From assembly GCA_002452335.1 (NCBI GenBank), contig DKFJ01000004.1:165308-229307 (forward strand): a DNA stretch of 64,000 nucleotides, in the 5' to 3' direction. The stretch comes from Deferribacteraceae bacterium UBA6799 (GTDB taxonomy: Bacteria; Chrysiogenota; Deferribacteres; Deferribacterales; Geovibrionaceae). This document shows, piece after piece, positions 26,357 through 35,308 of this stretch (positions within the stretch are counted from its first letter, which is position 1; each line of letters opens with the position of its first letter). Both the position numbers and the translations under genes were made by a program. The notes under the pieces were generated by a model. The model worked only from the letters and a program-made list of their open reading frames with translations, was not told where the DNA came from and ran no database searches.

Positions 26357-27202
26357 TTACAGTGTAGCCTCGAACGCCTTCATAGTGTTAGCCAGAAGCA
26401 TCGCGATGGTCATGGGACCCACGCCTCCGGGAACGGGTGTTATACAGCTGGCTTTTTTAGAAACTTCTTCGTATGCCACGTCGCCCACGAGTTTATCGTC
26501 AACTCTGTTTATGCCCACGTCCAGAATAACAGCGCCTTCTTTAACAAAATCGGCTGTCACAAACTCAGGTTTTCCGATAGCCGCCACAAGAATGTCCGCC
26601 TGACGGCAGATTTCAGCCATGTTTTTTGTTTTTGAATGGCAGACGGTCACAGTGCAGTTTGCTTTCAACAGAAGCGAAGCCATGGGCTTACCGACGATAT
26701 TGCTTCTTCCGATGACAACTGCGTTCTTTCCTGTGGTATCAATCCCGTATTCCTCGAGGAATTTCATACATCCATAGGGAGTACAGGGATAGAGTGTCTC
26801 CTCTCCTATATTCATCAGACCGACATTAAAAGGATGAAAACCATCCACATCTTTTTCCGGTTTGATGGAGTACAGCACTTTGTGTTCGTCTATCTGCTTG
26901 GGCAGAGGGAGCTGAACAAGGATGCCGTTTATAGTATCATCATTATTATACTGCTCCACAACCGCCAGAAGCTCTTCTGTGGTGGTGGTGTCGGGCATGC
27001 GGTTTACTATTGATTTGTATCCCGCCTCCTCGCAGTTCTTGTTTTTCATTCTGACATAGACCTGGCTTGCGGGATCCTCACCAACCAGGATCACAGCCAG
27101 ACCGGGTACACGGCTGTATTTAGCTTTGTACTCATCAACCTTCAGTTTCAGTTGAGCTCTCACCTTCTGAGAGAGTGCCTTCCCGTCCATCACTGTCGCC
27201 AT
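26357..27202 (-). CDS. folD: Bifunctional methylenetetrahydrofolate dehydrogenase/cyclohydrolase FolD
   Basis: A 281-residue FolD, which interconverts 5,10-methylene-, methenyl- and 10-formyl-tetrahydrofolate using NADP. Conserved motifs: YVRMKNKNCEEAGY with the catalytic Lys, GILVQLPLPKQID, DVDGFHPFNVG, VIGRSNIVGKPMA and TPVPGGVGPMTIAML. The start overlaps the 3' end of gyrA by 68 bases; AAGGAGG lies nine bases ahead of the ATG. mnmE follows six bases downstream. Confidence 0.97.
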   Translation of the reverse strand: MATVMDGKALSQKVRAQLKLKVDEYKAKYSRVPGLAVILVGEDPASQVYVRMKNKNCEEAGYKSIVNRMPDTTTTEELLAVVEQYNNDDTINGILVQLPLPKQIDEHKVLYSIKPEKDVDGFHPFNVGLMNIGEETLYPCTPYGCMKFLEEYGIDTTGKNAVVIGRSNIVGKPMASLLLKANCTVTVCHSKTKNMAEICRQADILVAAIGKPEFVTADFVKEGAVILDVGINRVDDKLVGDVAYEEVSKKASCITPVPGGVGPMTIAMLLANTMKAFEATL

Positions 27203-29624
27203 TTTCCTGTCCCTCCTTAATTACCGCAAATGATATGATCTCGTTGTCATCCTCAATATCCATGAGTTTGACACCCATAGTGTCTCTGCCCATCTTGGAT
27301 ATTCCGGATGCCTCTATTCTGATGGTTTTACCGGAGCGGGTGATCAGTATCACCTCGTCGCTGTCGTCCACCTGTTTTGCTCCGCAGACATATCCTGTTT
27401 TTGAGCTTACTCTGCAAAGTTTGATTCCTTTTCCGCCTCTGGACTGGAGCCTGTAGTCATCCTTCACAGTCAGCTTGCCGTATCCGCCTGTGGTAACAGA
27501 CAGAATATAAGGCTCGCCTGTGAGTATTTCCATAGAAACCACATAGTCTCTGGGTTCCAGAGTGATGCCTCTGACACCGGTGGCGCTTCTGCCCATGGGT
27601 CTGACGTCTTTGGATGAGAACTGTATGTTCTTTCCGTCTCTGGTGGAGAAGATCACGCTGTCTTCATCAGATGTGATAGCGGCGGCAATGATCTCATCGC
27701 CGTCACGCATTTTTATAGCCACTATACCGCTTCTGCCGCTGGAGAACTCAGCCAGGCTGGTCTTCTTAGCAACTCCCTCTTTTGTGGCGAAGAACAGAAA
27801 TTTGTTCGCGGGATCCGCCGGCAGAGGAAGAACGGATGCTACATACTCATCCGCCTCAAGAGTGAGGAGGTTGGATATGTGTCTGCCTTTAGCGTCCTTC
27901 ATAACCTCCGGCAGATTATATACTTTCATATAATGCACTTTACCGGTGTTGGTGAAGAACATGAGCCTTGTGTGGTTTGTGGTCACTATCAGGCGCTCTA
28001 TAAAATCCTCATCCTTGCTTCCGGCGCCTGTCTTGCCTTTGCCGCCACGTTTCTGAGCGGTATAAGCATTGAGCAGAGTGCTTTTTATATATCCCTGATG
28101 AGTCATTGTCACTACTTTTTCAGTATTGGGGATAAGATCTTCGTCTTCAAAATCCTGAACGTCGGCTGTGATCTCGGTGCGTCTTTCGTCACCGTATTTA
28201 GCTTTGACCTCTTCCAGCTCTTCTTTGATAAGAGCCATCATCACATGTCTGTCGCCCAGAATACTCTTGTAATATTGAATATCTTTCAGAGTACTCTCAT
28301 ACTCTTCCTGAAGTTTTTCTATCTCCAGACCTGTCAGTTTCTGAAGTCTCATCTCCAGAATTGACTGTGACTGAAGCTCAGAGAAACCGAACTGTTCACA
28401 CAGATTTCTTTTAGCGTCCGCTGTGTCTTTAGATGCCTTAATGGTCTTGATGACCTCGTCTATGTTCTCTACGGCTTTTATCAGACCTTCCAAAATATGA
28501 AGCCTGTCCTCTGCCTTTCTGAGAAGATATTTCGTTCGTCTGGTAACAACGGTTATCCTGTGGCTGATAAACTCCTGAAGTATGCGTATCAGTGACAGAG
28601 TCTGGGGTTTGCCGTCCACCAGCGCAACCATGTTGAAACCGAAAGATGTCTGCATCTGAGTGAATTTATAGAGTCTGTTGAGAACAACTTCAGCGTTCTC
28701 GCCTTTTCTCAGCTCTATCACAACCCTGATACCGTCTTTATCTGATTCGTCCCTCAGGTCTGTGATTCCTGTTATCTTTTTCTCATGAACAAGTTCCGCG
28801 ATTTTTTCTATCATAGAAGCCTTGTTCACCTGATAAGGGATTTCACGGACAACTATAACGGGCTTGCCTGTTTTTGTCTCCTCTATAACCACACGGGCTC
28901 TGATTGTTATTGAGCCGCGTCCGGTTCTGTAAGCGTTCAGGATATCCTTTTTTCCCATTATCAGACCATAAGTTGGGAAATCAGGTCCTTTAACTATCTG
29001 AAGGATGTCGTCCTCGGTATATTCTTCATTATCGATCATATAGGTGAGGGCCGAAATAACCTCAGTAATACTGTGAGGAGGAATGTTAGTAGCCATACCA
29101 ACGGCGATACCGCTGGTTCCGTTAACCAGCAGAGCCGGAACACGGGTTGGGAGCACAGCCGGCTCATCCAGCGAACCGTCATAGTTCGGAGTGAAATCAA
29201 CTGTATCTTTATCCAGATCGGTCAGTAGTTCATCAGCGATCTTAGAAAGCCTAACCTCAGTATACCTCATAGCGGCGGCGTTGTCGCCGTCCACAGAACC
29301 GAAGTTACCCTGTCCGTCCACCAGAGGATAGCGCAGAGAGAAATCCTGAGCCATACGTACCAGAGTATCATAAACGGCGCTGTCACCGTGGGGGTGATAC
29401 TTACCGATTACATCACCCACGATACGGGCTGATTTCTTATAGGATTTATTGTAAAAAACCCCCATTTCGCTCATGGAATAGAGCACCCTGCGGTGAACAG
29501 GCTTAAGACCGTCACGAACATCAGGAAGAGCTCGCCCCACGATAACGCTCATGGCATAATCGAGGTAGCTGTTTTTTACGGATTCTTCTATCGTTATGGG
29601 AACTATACGTTTTTTATCTTCCAT
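27135..29624 (-). CDS. gyrA: DNA gyrase subunit A
   Basis: An 829-residue GyrA. The breakage domain shows YAMSVIVGRALPDVRDGLKPVHRR, the quinolone-region segment GDSAVYDTLVRMAQ with the Ser and Asp of drug-sensitive enzymes, and the catalytic Tyr in AAMRYTEVRL. A GyrA-box-like KRGGKGKTG precedes the beta-pinwheel, so it should introduce negative supercoils. It ends in an acidic, Ser/Glu-rich tail. It follows gyrB after seven bases. Confidence 0.98.
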   Translation of the reverse strand: MEDKKRIVPITIEESVKNSYLDYAMSVIVGRALPDVRDGLKPVHRRVLYSMSEMGVFYNKSYKKSARIVGDVIGKYHPHGDSAVYDTLVRMAQDFSLRYPLVDGQGNFGSVDGDNAAAMRYTEVRLSKIADELLTDLDKDTVDFTPNYDGSLDEPAVLPTRVPALLVNGTSGIAVGMATNIPPHSITEVISALTYMIDNEEYTEDDILQIVKGPDFPTYGLIMGKKDILNAYRTGRGSITIRARVVIEETKTGKPVIVVREIPYQVNKASMIEKIAELVHEKKITGITDLRDESDKDGIRVVIELRKGENAEVVLNRLYKFTQMQTSFGFNMVALVDGKPQTLSLIRILQEFISHRITVVTRRTKYLLRKAEDRLHILEGLIKAVENIDEVIKTIKASKDTADAKRNLCEQFGFSELQSQSILEMRLQKLTGLEIEKLQEEYESTLKDIQYYKSILGDRHVMMALIKEELEEVKAKYGDERRTEITADVQDFEDEDLIPNTEKVVTMTHQGYIKSTLLNAYTAQKRGGKGKTGAGSKDEDFIERLIVTTNHTRLMFFTNTGKVHYMKVYNLPEVMKDAKGRHISNLLTLEADEYVASVLPLPADPANKFLFFATKEGVAKKTSLAEFSSGRSGIVAIKMRDGDEIIAAAITSDEDSVIFSTRDGKNIQFSSKDVRPMGRSATGVRGITLEPRDYVVSMEILTGEPYILSVTTGGYGKLTVKDDYRLQSRGGKGIKLCRVSSKTGYVCGAKQVDDSDEVILITRSGKTIRIEASGISKMGRDTMGVKLMDIEDDNEIISFAVIKEGQENGDSDGREGTLSEGESSTETEG

Positions 29625-29631
29625 TACACAC

Positions 29632-32010
29632 CTAAATATCCAGATTTCTTACATTGAGAGCGTTGTTCTCTATGAACTCCCTTCTGGGCGCAACCACGTC
29701 TCCCATCAACAGAGAGAAGAGCTCATTGGAAATCTCGGCATCCTCTATGCGCACCTGATAAAGGGTACGTCTTTCAGGGTCCACCGTTGTTTCCCAGAGC
29801 TGTTCGGGGTTCATCTCACCGAGACCTTTATATCGCTGTACGTTAAGACCTTTTTTGCCTCTTGCCTCTATATAGCCGACAAACTCAGTGAGCGTCTCAA
29901 AGTTAATTATCTCTTCGCCTACCTTGACCTTATAAGGAGCTTCGCCTATCTCTTTCAGATAGATGCCGAGTCTTCTCAGCTCTCTGAACTCCGGAGTGGA
30001 GAGCAGATCAGTATTAATAGCGAGTGTTCTGGAATTATTTTCCAGAGTGATGTTGTATCTGCCGAATTCAGAGTTGAATCCTACTCCGGATTTTGTATAA
30101 GACTGAAGGCTGCCGTTATCATAGAGCTTCTTATAAAGCGCGTCGGCGAAATCTTTATCCTCCAGCTTGGTGAAGTCCAGATCGTCATACATAGCCAGCG
30201 TCTTGATAAGTCTTCTGGCATAACCTTTCTTTTCAAACTTGGAAACCATGCGGTTCAGTTTTATAAGGTTGATCAGAAGCTCTTTATATCTGTTTCTGCC
30301 TACATTATGGATCTCTACGTCTTCCAGACCGAGGTCGAGCAGATAATCCTCCATCACTTCCTCATTCTGGATATATCTTTCTGATTTGCCTTTCTTCACC
30401 TTATAAAGGGGAGGGCTGGCAAGGTACAGATATCCTCTTTCGATGATCTCACGCATATGACGGAAAAAGAATGTCATAAGCAGTGTGGAGATGTGAGCGC
30501 CGTCCACATCCGCATCGGTCATGATGATTATCTTGTGATAGCGGAGCTTTTCAATATTGAAATCGTCCTGTCCGATGCTGGTACCAAGAGCGGTGATGAT
30601 TATCTTGATCATCTCGCTGGAAAGAAGTTTATCGAATCTGGCTTTTTCAACGTTAAGGATTTTACCTCTCAGCGGCAGAATAGCCTGAGTGCGTCTGTCA
30701 CGGCACTGTTTAGCTGAGCCGCCCGCAGAGTCACCTTCCACTATGAAAATCTCTGAATTAGCAGGATCTTTTTCCTGGCAGTCTGCCAGTTTTCCGGGGA
30801 GAGTGGAAACCTCCAGAACGTTCTTACGTCTGGTGAGTTCCTTCGCCTTTCTGGCGGCCTCTCTGGCACGGAATGCCTGAAGAGCCTTATCCAGAACTTT
30901 TTTAACTATATTGGGGTTCTCCTCGAAAAAATCGGGGAGGAACTTGTTCATAACACTTTCCACAGCGTTTCTGGCAGGTGTGGAGCCGAGTTTGGTCTTA
31001 GTCTGACCTTCAAAGACCGGATCGTTCATGCGGACTGATATTATAGCGGACATACCCTCACGGATATCATCACCGGTGAGAGATATCTTCTCTTTTATCA
31101 GGTTATGCTTGTTGACAAAGTTGTTGAAAACTTTTGTATAACCGGCCTTAAACCCCGCCTCATGCGTGCCTCCCTCTTCTGTGTGGATATTGTTGACAAA
31201 AGAGTGGATATTCTCGATATAGGTGTCGTTATACACTATGGCGAACTCAACCTGTATCTTTTCCTCTGTCATCTCACAGAAATAGATAGGCTCATCAAGA
31301 ATGAGTGTTTTTGCTTTATTCAGAAACTTGATATAGCTGATTATTCCGCCCTCGGCGAAATATTCCTCGCTGGTATCGAACCTTTCATCGCTGACCTTGA
31401 TGCGCAGACCGCTGTTAAGGAAAGCGAGCTCTCTGAATCTTCTGGAGAGTGTCTCATATGAAAAATCAAGAGTTTCAAAAATCTGGTGGTCAGGTTTAAA
31501 AGTTATCTTTGTACCTGTTTTCTGAGTGTCACCGGTTCTTTTAAACTCAGTGGCGGGTATGCCTCTTTCATATTTCTGATAATACACGCCGCCGTCACGT
31601 CTGACTGTGACATCCACGAACTCACTGAGCGCGTTCACAACAGAAACGCCCACGCCGTGGAGACCGCCGGAAGCGAAATAAGACTTACTGTCGAATTTAC
31701 CGCCAGCGTGCAGAACAGTCATAACAACCTCAACAGTGGGTTTTCCAGCTGTGGGGTGTATACCAACGGGTATACCACGTCCGTCGTCCTCAACGGTGAC
31801 GGAACCGTCTATGTGGATAATTACATTGATATTTTTACAATATCCGGCTGAAGCCTCGTCTATGGAGTTATCTATAACCTCATAAACCATGTGATGAAGA
31901 CCTCTGGTGCCCACAGAACCGATATACATACCTGGTCTCTGGCGGACAGCCTCGAGACCTTCGAGCACTCGGATACTGTCTTCACTGTAATTATTGGGAA
32001 TGTTCGTCAT
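29632..32010 (-). CDS. gyrB: DNA gyrase subunit B
   Basis: A 792-residue GyrB, the ATPase subunit. GHKL motifs: EVIDNSIDEA, DDGRGIP, GGLHGVGVSVVNALS. TOPRIM: EGDSAGGSAKQ and DADVDGAHI. C-terminal QRYKGLGEMNPEQLWETT. Its first 20 bases overlap the end of recF. A perfect DnaA-box 9-mer lies inside the gene at 31812-31820. Confidence 0.99.
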   Translation of the reverse strand: MTNIPNNYSEDSIRVLEGLEAVRQRPGMYIGSVGTRGLHHMVYEVIDNSIDEASAGYCKNINVIIHIDGSVTVEDDGRGIPVGIHPTAGKPTVEVVMTVLHAGGKFDSKSYFASGGLHGVGVSVVNALSEFVDVTVRRDGGVYYQKYERGIPATEFKRTGDTQKTGTKITFKPDHQIFETLDFSYETLSRRFRELAFLNSGLRIKVSDERFDTSEEYFAEGGIISYIKFLNKAKTLILDEPIYFCEMTEEKIQVEFAIVYNDTYIENIHSFVNNIHTEEGGTHEAGFKAGYTKVFNNFVNKHNLIKEKISLTGDDIREGMSAIISVRMNDPVFEGQTKTKLGSTPARNAVESVMNKFLPDFFEENPNIVKKVLDKALQAFRAREAARKAKELTRRKNVLEVSTLPGKLADCQEKDPANSEIFIVEGDSAGGSAKQCRDRRTQAILPLRGKILNVEKARFDKLLSSEMIKIIITALGTSIGQDDFNIEKLRYHKIIIMTDADVDGAHISTLLMTFFFRHMREIIERGYLYLASPPLYKVKKGKSERYIQNEEVMEDYLLDLGLEDVEIHNVGRNRYKELLINLIKLNRMVSKFEKKGYARRLIKTLAMYDDLDFTKLEDKDFADALYKKLYDNGSLQSYTKSGVGFNSEFGRYNITLENNSRTLAINTDLLSTPEFRELRRLGIYLKEIGEAPYKVKVGEEIINFETLTEFVGYIEARGKKGLNVQRYKGLGEMNPEQLWETTVDPERRTLYQVRIEDAEISNELFSLLMGDVVAPRREFIENNALNVRNLDI
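31812..31820 (-). promoter_or_regulatory. DnaA box inside gyrB
   Basis: TGTGGATAA on the plus strand, the reverse complement of TTATCCACA. It is a perfect 9-mer within coding sequence; it may be chance or part of origin-proximal DnaA titration. Confidence 0.4.
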
Positions 32011-33022
32011 CTTTCACCTGTATCCTGATTGTTTTTAAGTCGGAAAAGTTTGAATTTTTTACCCCTGTAACGAATACCTGAGAGCTGGAGGAAAACATCT
32101 CAAACAGTTTATTGATGCGGTTTTGGTCAAGCCCTGCCTCAAAATCGTCTAACATTGTGATTATACCACTTCTGCCGTTTTCTTCAAGTAATTTCAGCCC
32201 AGCAGCGAGCGTCAGGAGCACAAATGTCTTTTTTTGACCGAATGATGAAAATCTGTCATAAATTCTGTTATCTGACAAACAGTAAAGCTTGTCTCTGGAA
32301 CTGCCGAAAACAGGTTTTCTATCGATTTTTTCTTTAGAAAGTATCTCCGGACGAAAAGAGTTGCTTCGCAAATCAAGTGTAAAAACGTCTTTGGTCTTCA
32401 GAACGCCGTAAAGGCTCTTAAGAATCACATTGATCTGCTGGACGGCACATTGTCTGGCTCCCGTCACTTTTTGCGAAATAGGTATGATTTTATCGTTCAG
32501 AGCGTCTATATATTCGAAAGAGGGGTCCTGCTTCTTCAGCTCGGCAAGTTTCATCGAATTCAGTTTTTTCAGATCCGTCAGCCTGTCAAAGTGAGCGATA
32601 TCAAGCTGAAAAGCTATCCTGTCGATAAATTTGCGCCTGTCGTCCTGATCGTCTGAAACGATCTGGCGATACTCAGGTGAATAACAGATAACCGGATTAT
32701 CAAGCAGATAGGCAGTTTTATTGTTTATCCTTCCGGAATCGTTTCTTAGATCTGCCGTCTTTTCGTATTTATAGTGCAGAGTAGAAGAATACCCGTCGGA
32801 GGTACATCTGGCTGATATCTGAAAAAAAGGCATGCTGAACATAGCGGCACGGTTAACGGTCTGCGGTCTGAAACTTTTGAGATTGAACAGAATATAAAGA
32901 GCCTCAAGGACAGAGGTTTTACCGCTGCCGTTGTCGCCCTCTATGTAGTTAAACCTGTCAAAACCGAAAACAGAATCGGCATGGTTTCTGAAATTAACGA
33001 GCCTTAACCGCTCAGTGTACAT
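31991..33022 (-). CDS. recF: DNA replication and repair protein RecF
   Basis: A 343-residue SMC-like ATPase that helps load RecA at gaps. Walker A GDNGSGKTSVLEALY near residue 33, a QKKTFVLLTLAAGLKL signature region, and the Walker B-like MLDDFEAGLD. Its ATG overlaps the dnaN stop by one base (TGATG). Part of dnaN-recF-gyrB-gyrA. Confidence 0.96.
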   Translation of the reverse strand: MYTERLRLVNFRNHADSVFGFDRFNYIEGDNGSGKTSVLEALYILFNLKSFRPQTVNRAAMFSMPFFQISARCTSDGYSSTLHYKYEKTADLRNDSGRINNKTAYLLDNPVICYSPEYRQIVSDDQDDRRKFIDRIAFQLDIAHFDRLTDLKKLNSMKLAELKKQDPSFEYIDALNDKIIPISQKVTGARQCAVQQINVILKSLYGVLKTKDVFTLDLRSNSFRPEILSKEKIDRKPVFGSSRDKLYCLSDNRIYDRFSSFGQKKTFVLLTLAAGLKLLEENGRSGIITMLDDFEAGLDQNRINKLFEMFSSSSQVFVTGVKNSNFSDLKTIRIQVKDDEHSQ

Positions 33023-34128
33023 CAGAACCTGTTGATTGAGATCGGTACCACGAGATATTTATAATTTCCTGACTCAGGCAGAATGATAGCGGGGCTTCTG
33101 TCTGATATCATGGAAAGTACAAAGTAATCTGTGTCTATATTGTTGACCATCTCAACCATATGCTTGGAGTTGAAGATGATATCAAGATATGTTCCTGTGA
33201 ACTCATAATCGTCAATGGTTTCGTGTCCTGCTCCATACTCTGTTTCTAAGCTGTAAAGCGTGAGCCCGTCCTCTTTGAAAGAGAGAACAACACCGTGGGT
33301 GACCTCACTGGTGATGGCTGAAACCCTTTTTATAACATCGAGAAATTCTGATCTTTTAAGTTTAGCTGTGAGAGGATAGTCGTTAGAGAACAGCTTAGTG
33401 ATGCTTTTTATATATTTCTCTATAAGTTTTGAATAGATCTGAATATCACCTATCTTGAAGATGATCTGCTTGCGGTCAGTATCTATCTCAACATATTCGT
33501 TGTTATCAAGTACTTTCATAAGCTCGATAACAGTCTTTCTGGGAATATTTATGATAAACTCATTTGCGTATTCATCATCAAAAGTAACGCTGCTGGTAGC
33601 TATACGCTGAAAATCAGCTGATGATATCTCCAGCTTATTGCCGTATACCGCCAGATGCGCTCCGGTGTATTCGATCTTTGAAGCGTCTGTTGATATACAG
33701 AAGCTTGTTTTTTTTATGAGATCAAAAAGAACTGATGATTTAATTTTCAGACTGTATTCCGGTGTTATCTCAGCCATTGTCGGGAATATTTCGTGACTGA
33801 TGGTGGAGAGCTTGAAACTTGATTTTCCTGCGGAAATATTTATCTTGGAACCATCGAAGTGAAAATCGATTACCGATCCGTCTGGTATCTCTCTGACTAT
33901 GTCGAGGAGTTTTTTAGCGGATACTGTGGCTATGCCAGTGGTCTCTACGCTCACATCTACCTTTCCGCTGAAACCAACCTGCATATCGGTGGCTCTTAAG
34001 ATAACACCATCGCTTTCTGCTTCTATGAGTATATTTTGCAGAATAGTATTAAGGTTTTTCGGGCTTGTAAAATTGTTAGCGTACTGGATGAACGGATAAA
34101 TTTCATCTTTAACGGCCTTAAAACGCAT
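33022..34128 (-). CDS. dnaN: DNA polymerase III beta subunit (sliding clamp)
   Basis: A 368-residue sliding clamp with three related domains, each about 120 residues. It ends in LPESGNYKYLVVPISINRF, the usual clamp C-terminus (…YlvmPmr-type). AGAGGAAAG precedes the ATG at 34128. It is the first gene of the minus-strand origin-proximal operon; the gene that usually precedes it, dnaA, is replaced by a 287 bp intergenic region and a divergent Hfq-like gene. Confidence 0.96.
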   Translation of the reverse strand: MRFKAVKDEIYPFIQYANNFTSPKNLNTILQNILIEAESDGVILRATDMQVGFSGKVDVSVETTGIATVSAKKLLDIVREIPDGSVIDFHFDGSKINISAGKSSFKLSTISHEIFPTMAEITPEYSLKIKSSVLFDLIKKTSFCISTDASKIEYTGAHLAVYGNKLEISSADFQRIATSSVTFDDEYANEFIINIPRKTVIELMKVLDNNEYVEIDTDRKQIIFKIGDIQIYSKLIEKYIKSITKLFSNDYPLTAKLKRSEFLDVIKRVSAITSEVTHGVVLSFKEDGLTLYSLETEYGAGHETIDDYEFTGTYLDIIFNSKHMVEMVNNIDTDYFVLSMISDRSPAIILPESGNYKYLVVPISINRF

Positions 34129-34415
34129 AATCTTTCCTCTTATAGTTTTATATTTTAAATATATAGTCGTAGTAATAATAAGCTATTTGTAAAGTGTTGA
34201 CAAGCGATTTAGCTCAAATTTGTCAATGATTTTTGAAAGGGAAAAAATGTTGAAAATCCGGGGCTCACTTTCAACACTGTCACAGGTCAGTACTGCGGAT
34301 AAAAAATGTGAATAAAATGGTGTTGATAAAATAAAAACTTGTAAACACAAATAAACAATTTATAATCGGGTTATAAGTCTGTATTATATATACAATCGTT
34401 ATTGGGGAGTGTCCG
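34129..34415. other. Candidate replication origin between dnaN and the tandem-Hfq gene
   Basis: A 287 bp AT-rich gene-free region. Contents: an AT-rich run near 34141-34190; an inverted repeat TTGACAA (34197-34203) / TTGTCAA (34220-34226); another TGTTGAAA (34248-34255) / TTTCAACA (34269-34276); and three DnaA-box-like 9-mers in one orientation at 13-14 base spacing: TGCGGATAA (34294-34302), TGTGAATAA (34307-34315, fits TTWTNCACA in reverse) and TGTTGATAA (34321-34329). This arrangement beside dnaN fits an origin, but none of the three boxes is the perfect consensus and dnaA is absent. Confidence 0.45.
34339..34366 (+). promoter_or_regulatory. Probable promoter of the tandem-Hfq gene
   Basis: TTGTAA (34339-34344), 16-base spacer, perfect TATAAT (34361-34366). 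The leader would be about 45 bases to the ATG at 34416. It lies at the right edge of the candidate origin. Confidence 0.55.
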
Positions 34416-34940
34416 ATGGAAAGTTCCGCCGCCGCGGCGTCATTTCACGCGCAGATTGAATTTGTTTTTATGCATAATGCCCGCACCAGAAAGATACCTC
34501 TTATGTTCATTATGAAGAATAAAGAGAGATTCAGAGGAAGGGTCATGGATTTTGATCCATACCATATCCTTCTGGACGACGCAGAGGTTAAGATTCTGCT
34601 GTCTAAAAACGATATAGCTACGGTAGCCGCCGCTAAGACGGTGGTGGATATAGATTTTATATCGAAGATATACTACAGCGCTCATCAGGGCAGACACCCG
34701 AAACACACGAGACCGCCCATGCAGGATATCTTTTTAAACGAGGTGCGTAAGTCGCGCTCTCCTATCGTCAGCTTCCTAATCAACGGTGTGAAGATAAGAG
34801 GAAGCCTCATCGGTTTTGATAACTATACTCTACTCACTGCCTTTGAGGGCAGACAGCAGCTAGTTTATAAAAATACAATTTCAACAATATTCCCCATCTA
34901 TCAGACAGGGGAGATAATCAAGTATGACGGCGAGAGATGA
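34416..34940 (+). CDS. Tandem Hfq/Sm-domain protein
   Basis: A 174-residue protein with two Sm-like domains. Domain 2 (about residues 101-161) is clearly Hfq: MQDIFLNEV with the proximal-face Gln at 103, FLINGVKIRG with Lys at 126, FD at 134-135, and LVYKNTISTIFP matching the Sm2 motif YKHAIS with His replaced by Asn. Domain 1 (about 10-73) follows the same plan but is diverged: FRGRVMDFDPYHILL, then a strand with no YKHA motif. Domains are joined by a basic linker (HQGRHPKHTRPP). Ordinary Hfq is one domain of 70-100 residues assembling as a hexamer; a two-domain form would assemble as a trimer of dimers. GGGGAG precedes the ATG. Its stop overlaps the next gene's start. Probably RNA-binding. 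Confidence 0.85.
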   Translation: MESSAAAASFHAQIEFVFMHNARTRKIPLMFIMKNKERFRGRVMDFDPYHILLDDAEVKILLSKNDIATVAAAKTVVDIDFISKIYYSAHQGRHPKHTRPPMQDIFLNEVRKSRSPIVSFLINGVKIRGSLIGFDNYTLLTAFEGRQQLVYKNTISTIFPIYQTGEIIKYDGER

Positions 34941-35308
34941 TTATGGAAGATCTTAAGATTCTGGTTGTGGACGACGAAGAACATACAAGGCTCGGCTATG
35001 CTGAGATACTGAAAATGGGCGGATACGAAGTGGACATGGCGGGCGATGGTCTGGAAGGTCTGATGATGGCTGAAAACAAACAGTATGACCTGATCATCAC
35101 TGACCTGAGAATGCCCAAAATGAACGGTATGGAGTTCATGGATAAACTTAACGAGAAGAATATAGACACTAAAAAGATTGTCATCACAGCCTTCGGTTCA
35201 TATAAATCATACAAGGACACAGCGGCTCAGGGCGCCTGTATCTATCTGAACAAACCCGTCAGGGCAGCAGATCTGGAAACGGCTATATCCGAAGCCTTCA
35301 GGAAATAA
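34937..35308 (+). CDS. Receiver-only response regulator
   Basis: A 123-residue single REC domain: acidic pair VVDDEE, phospho-Asp in DLIITDLRMPKMNG, Thr in IVITAFG, Lys in YLNKPVR. There is no output domain, so it acts by protein contact or as a phosphorelay step. The start overlaps the Hfq-like stop (ATGA at 34937); an ATG at 34943 is also possible. Coupling to the tandem-Hfq gene is noteworthy. No kinase is adjacent. Confidence 0.9.
   Translation: MIMEDLKILVVDDEEHTRLGYAEILKMGGYEVDMAGDGLEGLMMAENKQYDLIITDLRMPKMNGMEFMDKLNEKNIDTKKIVITAFGSYKSYKDTAAQGACIYLNKPVRAADLETAISEAFRK

Noticed and set aside
34197..34226. TTGACA as a promoter for the Hfq-like gene or dnaN
   Set aside because: The hexamers at 34197 (plus) and 34226 (minus) are arms of an inverted repeat and have no -10 box at a proper distance.
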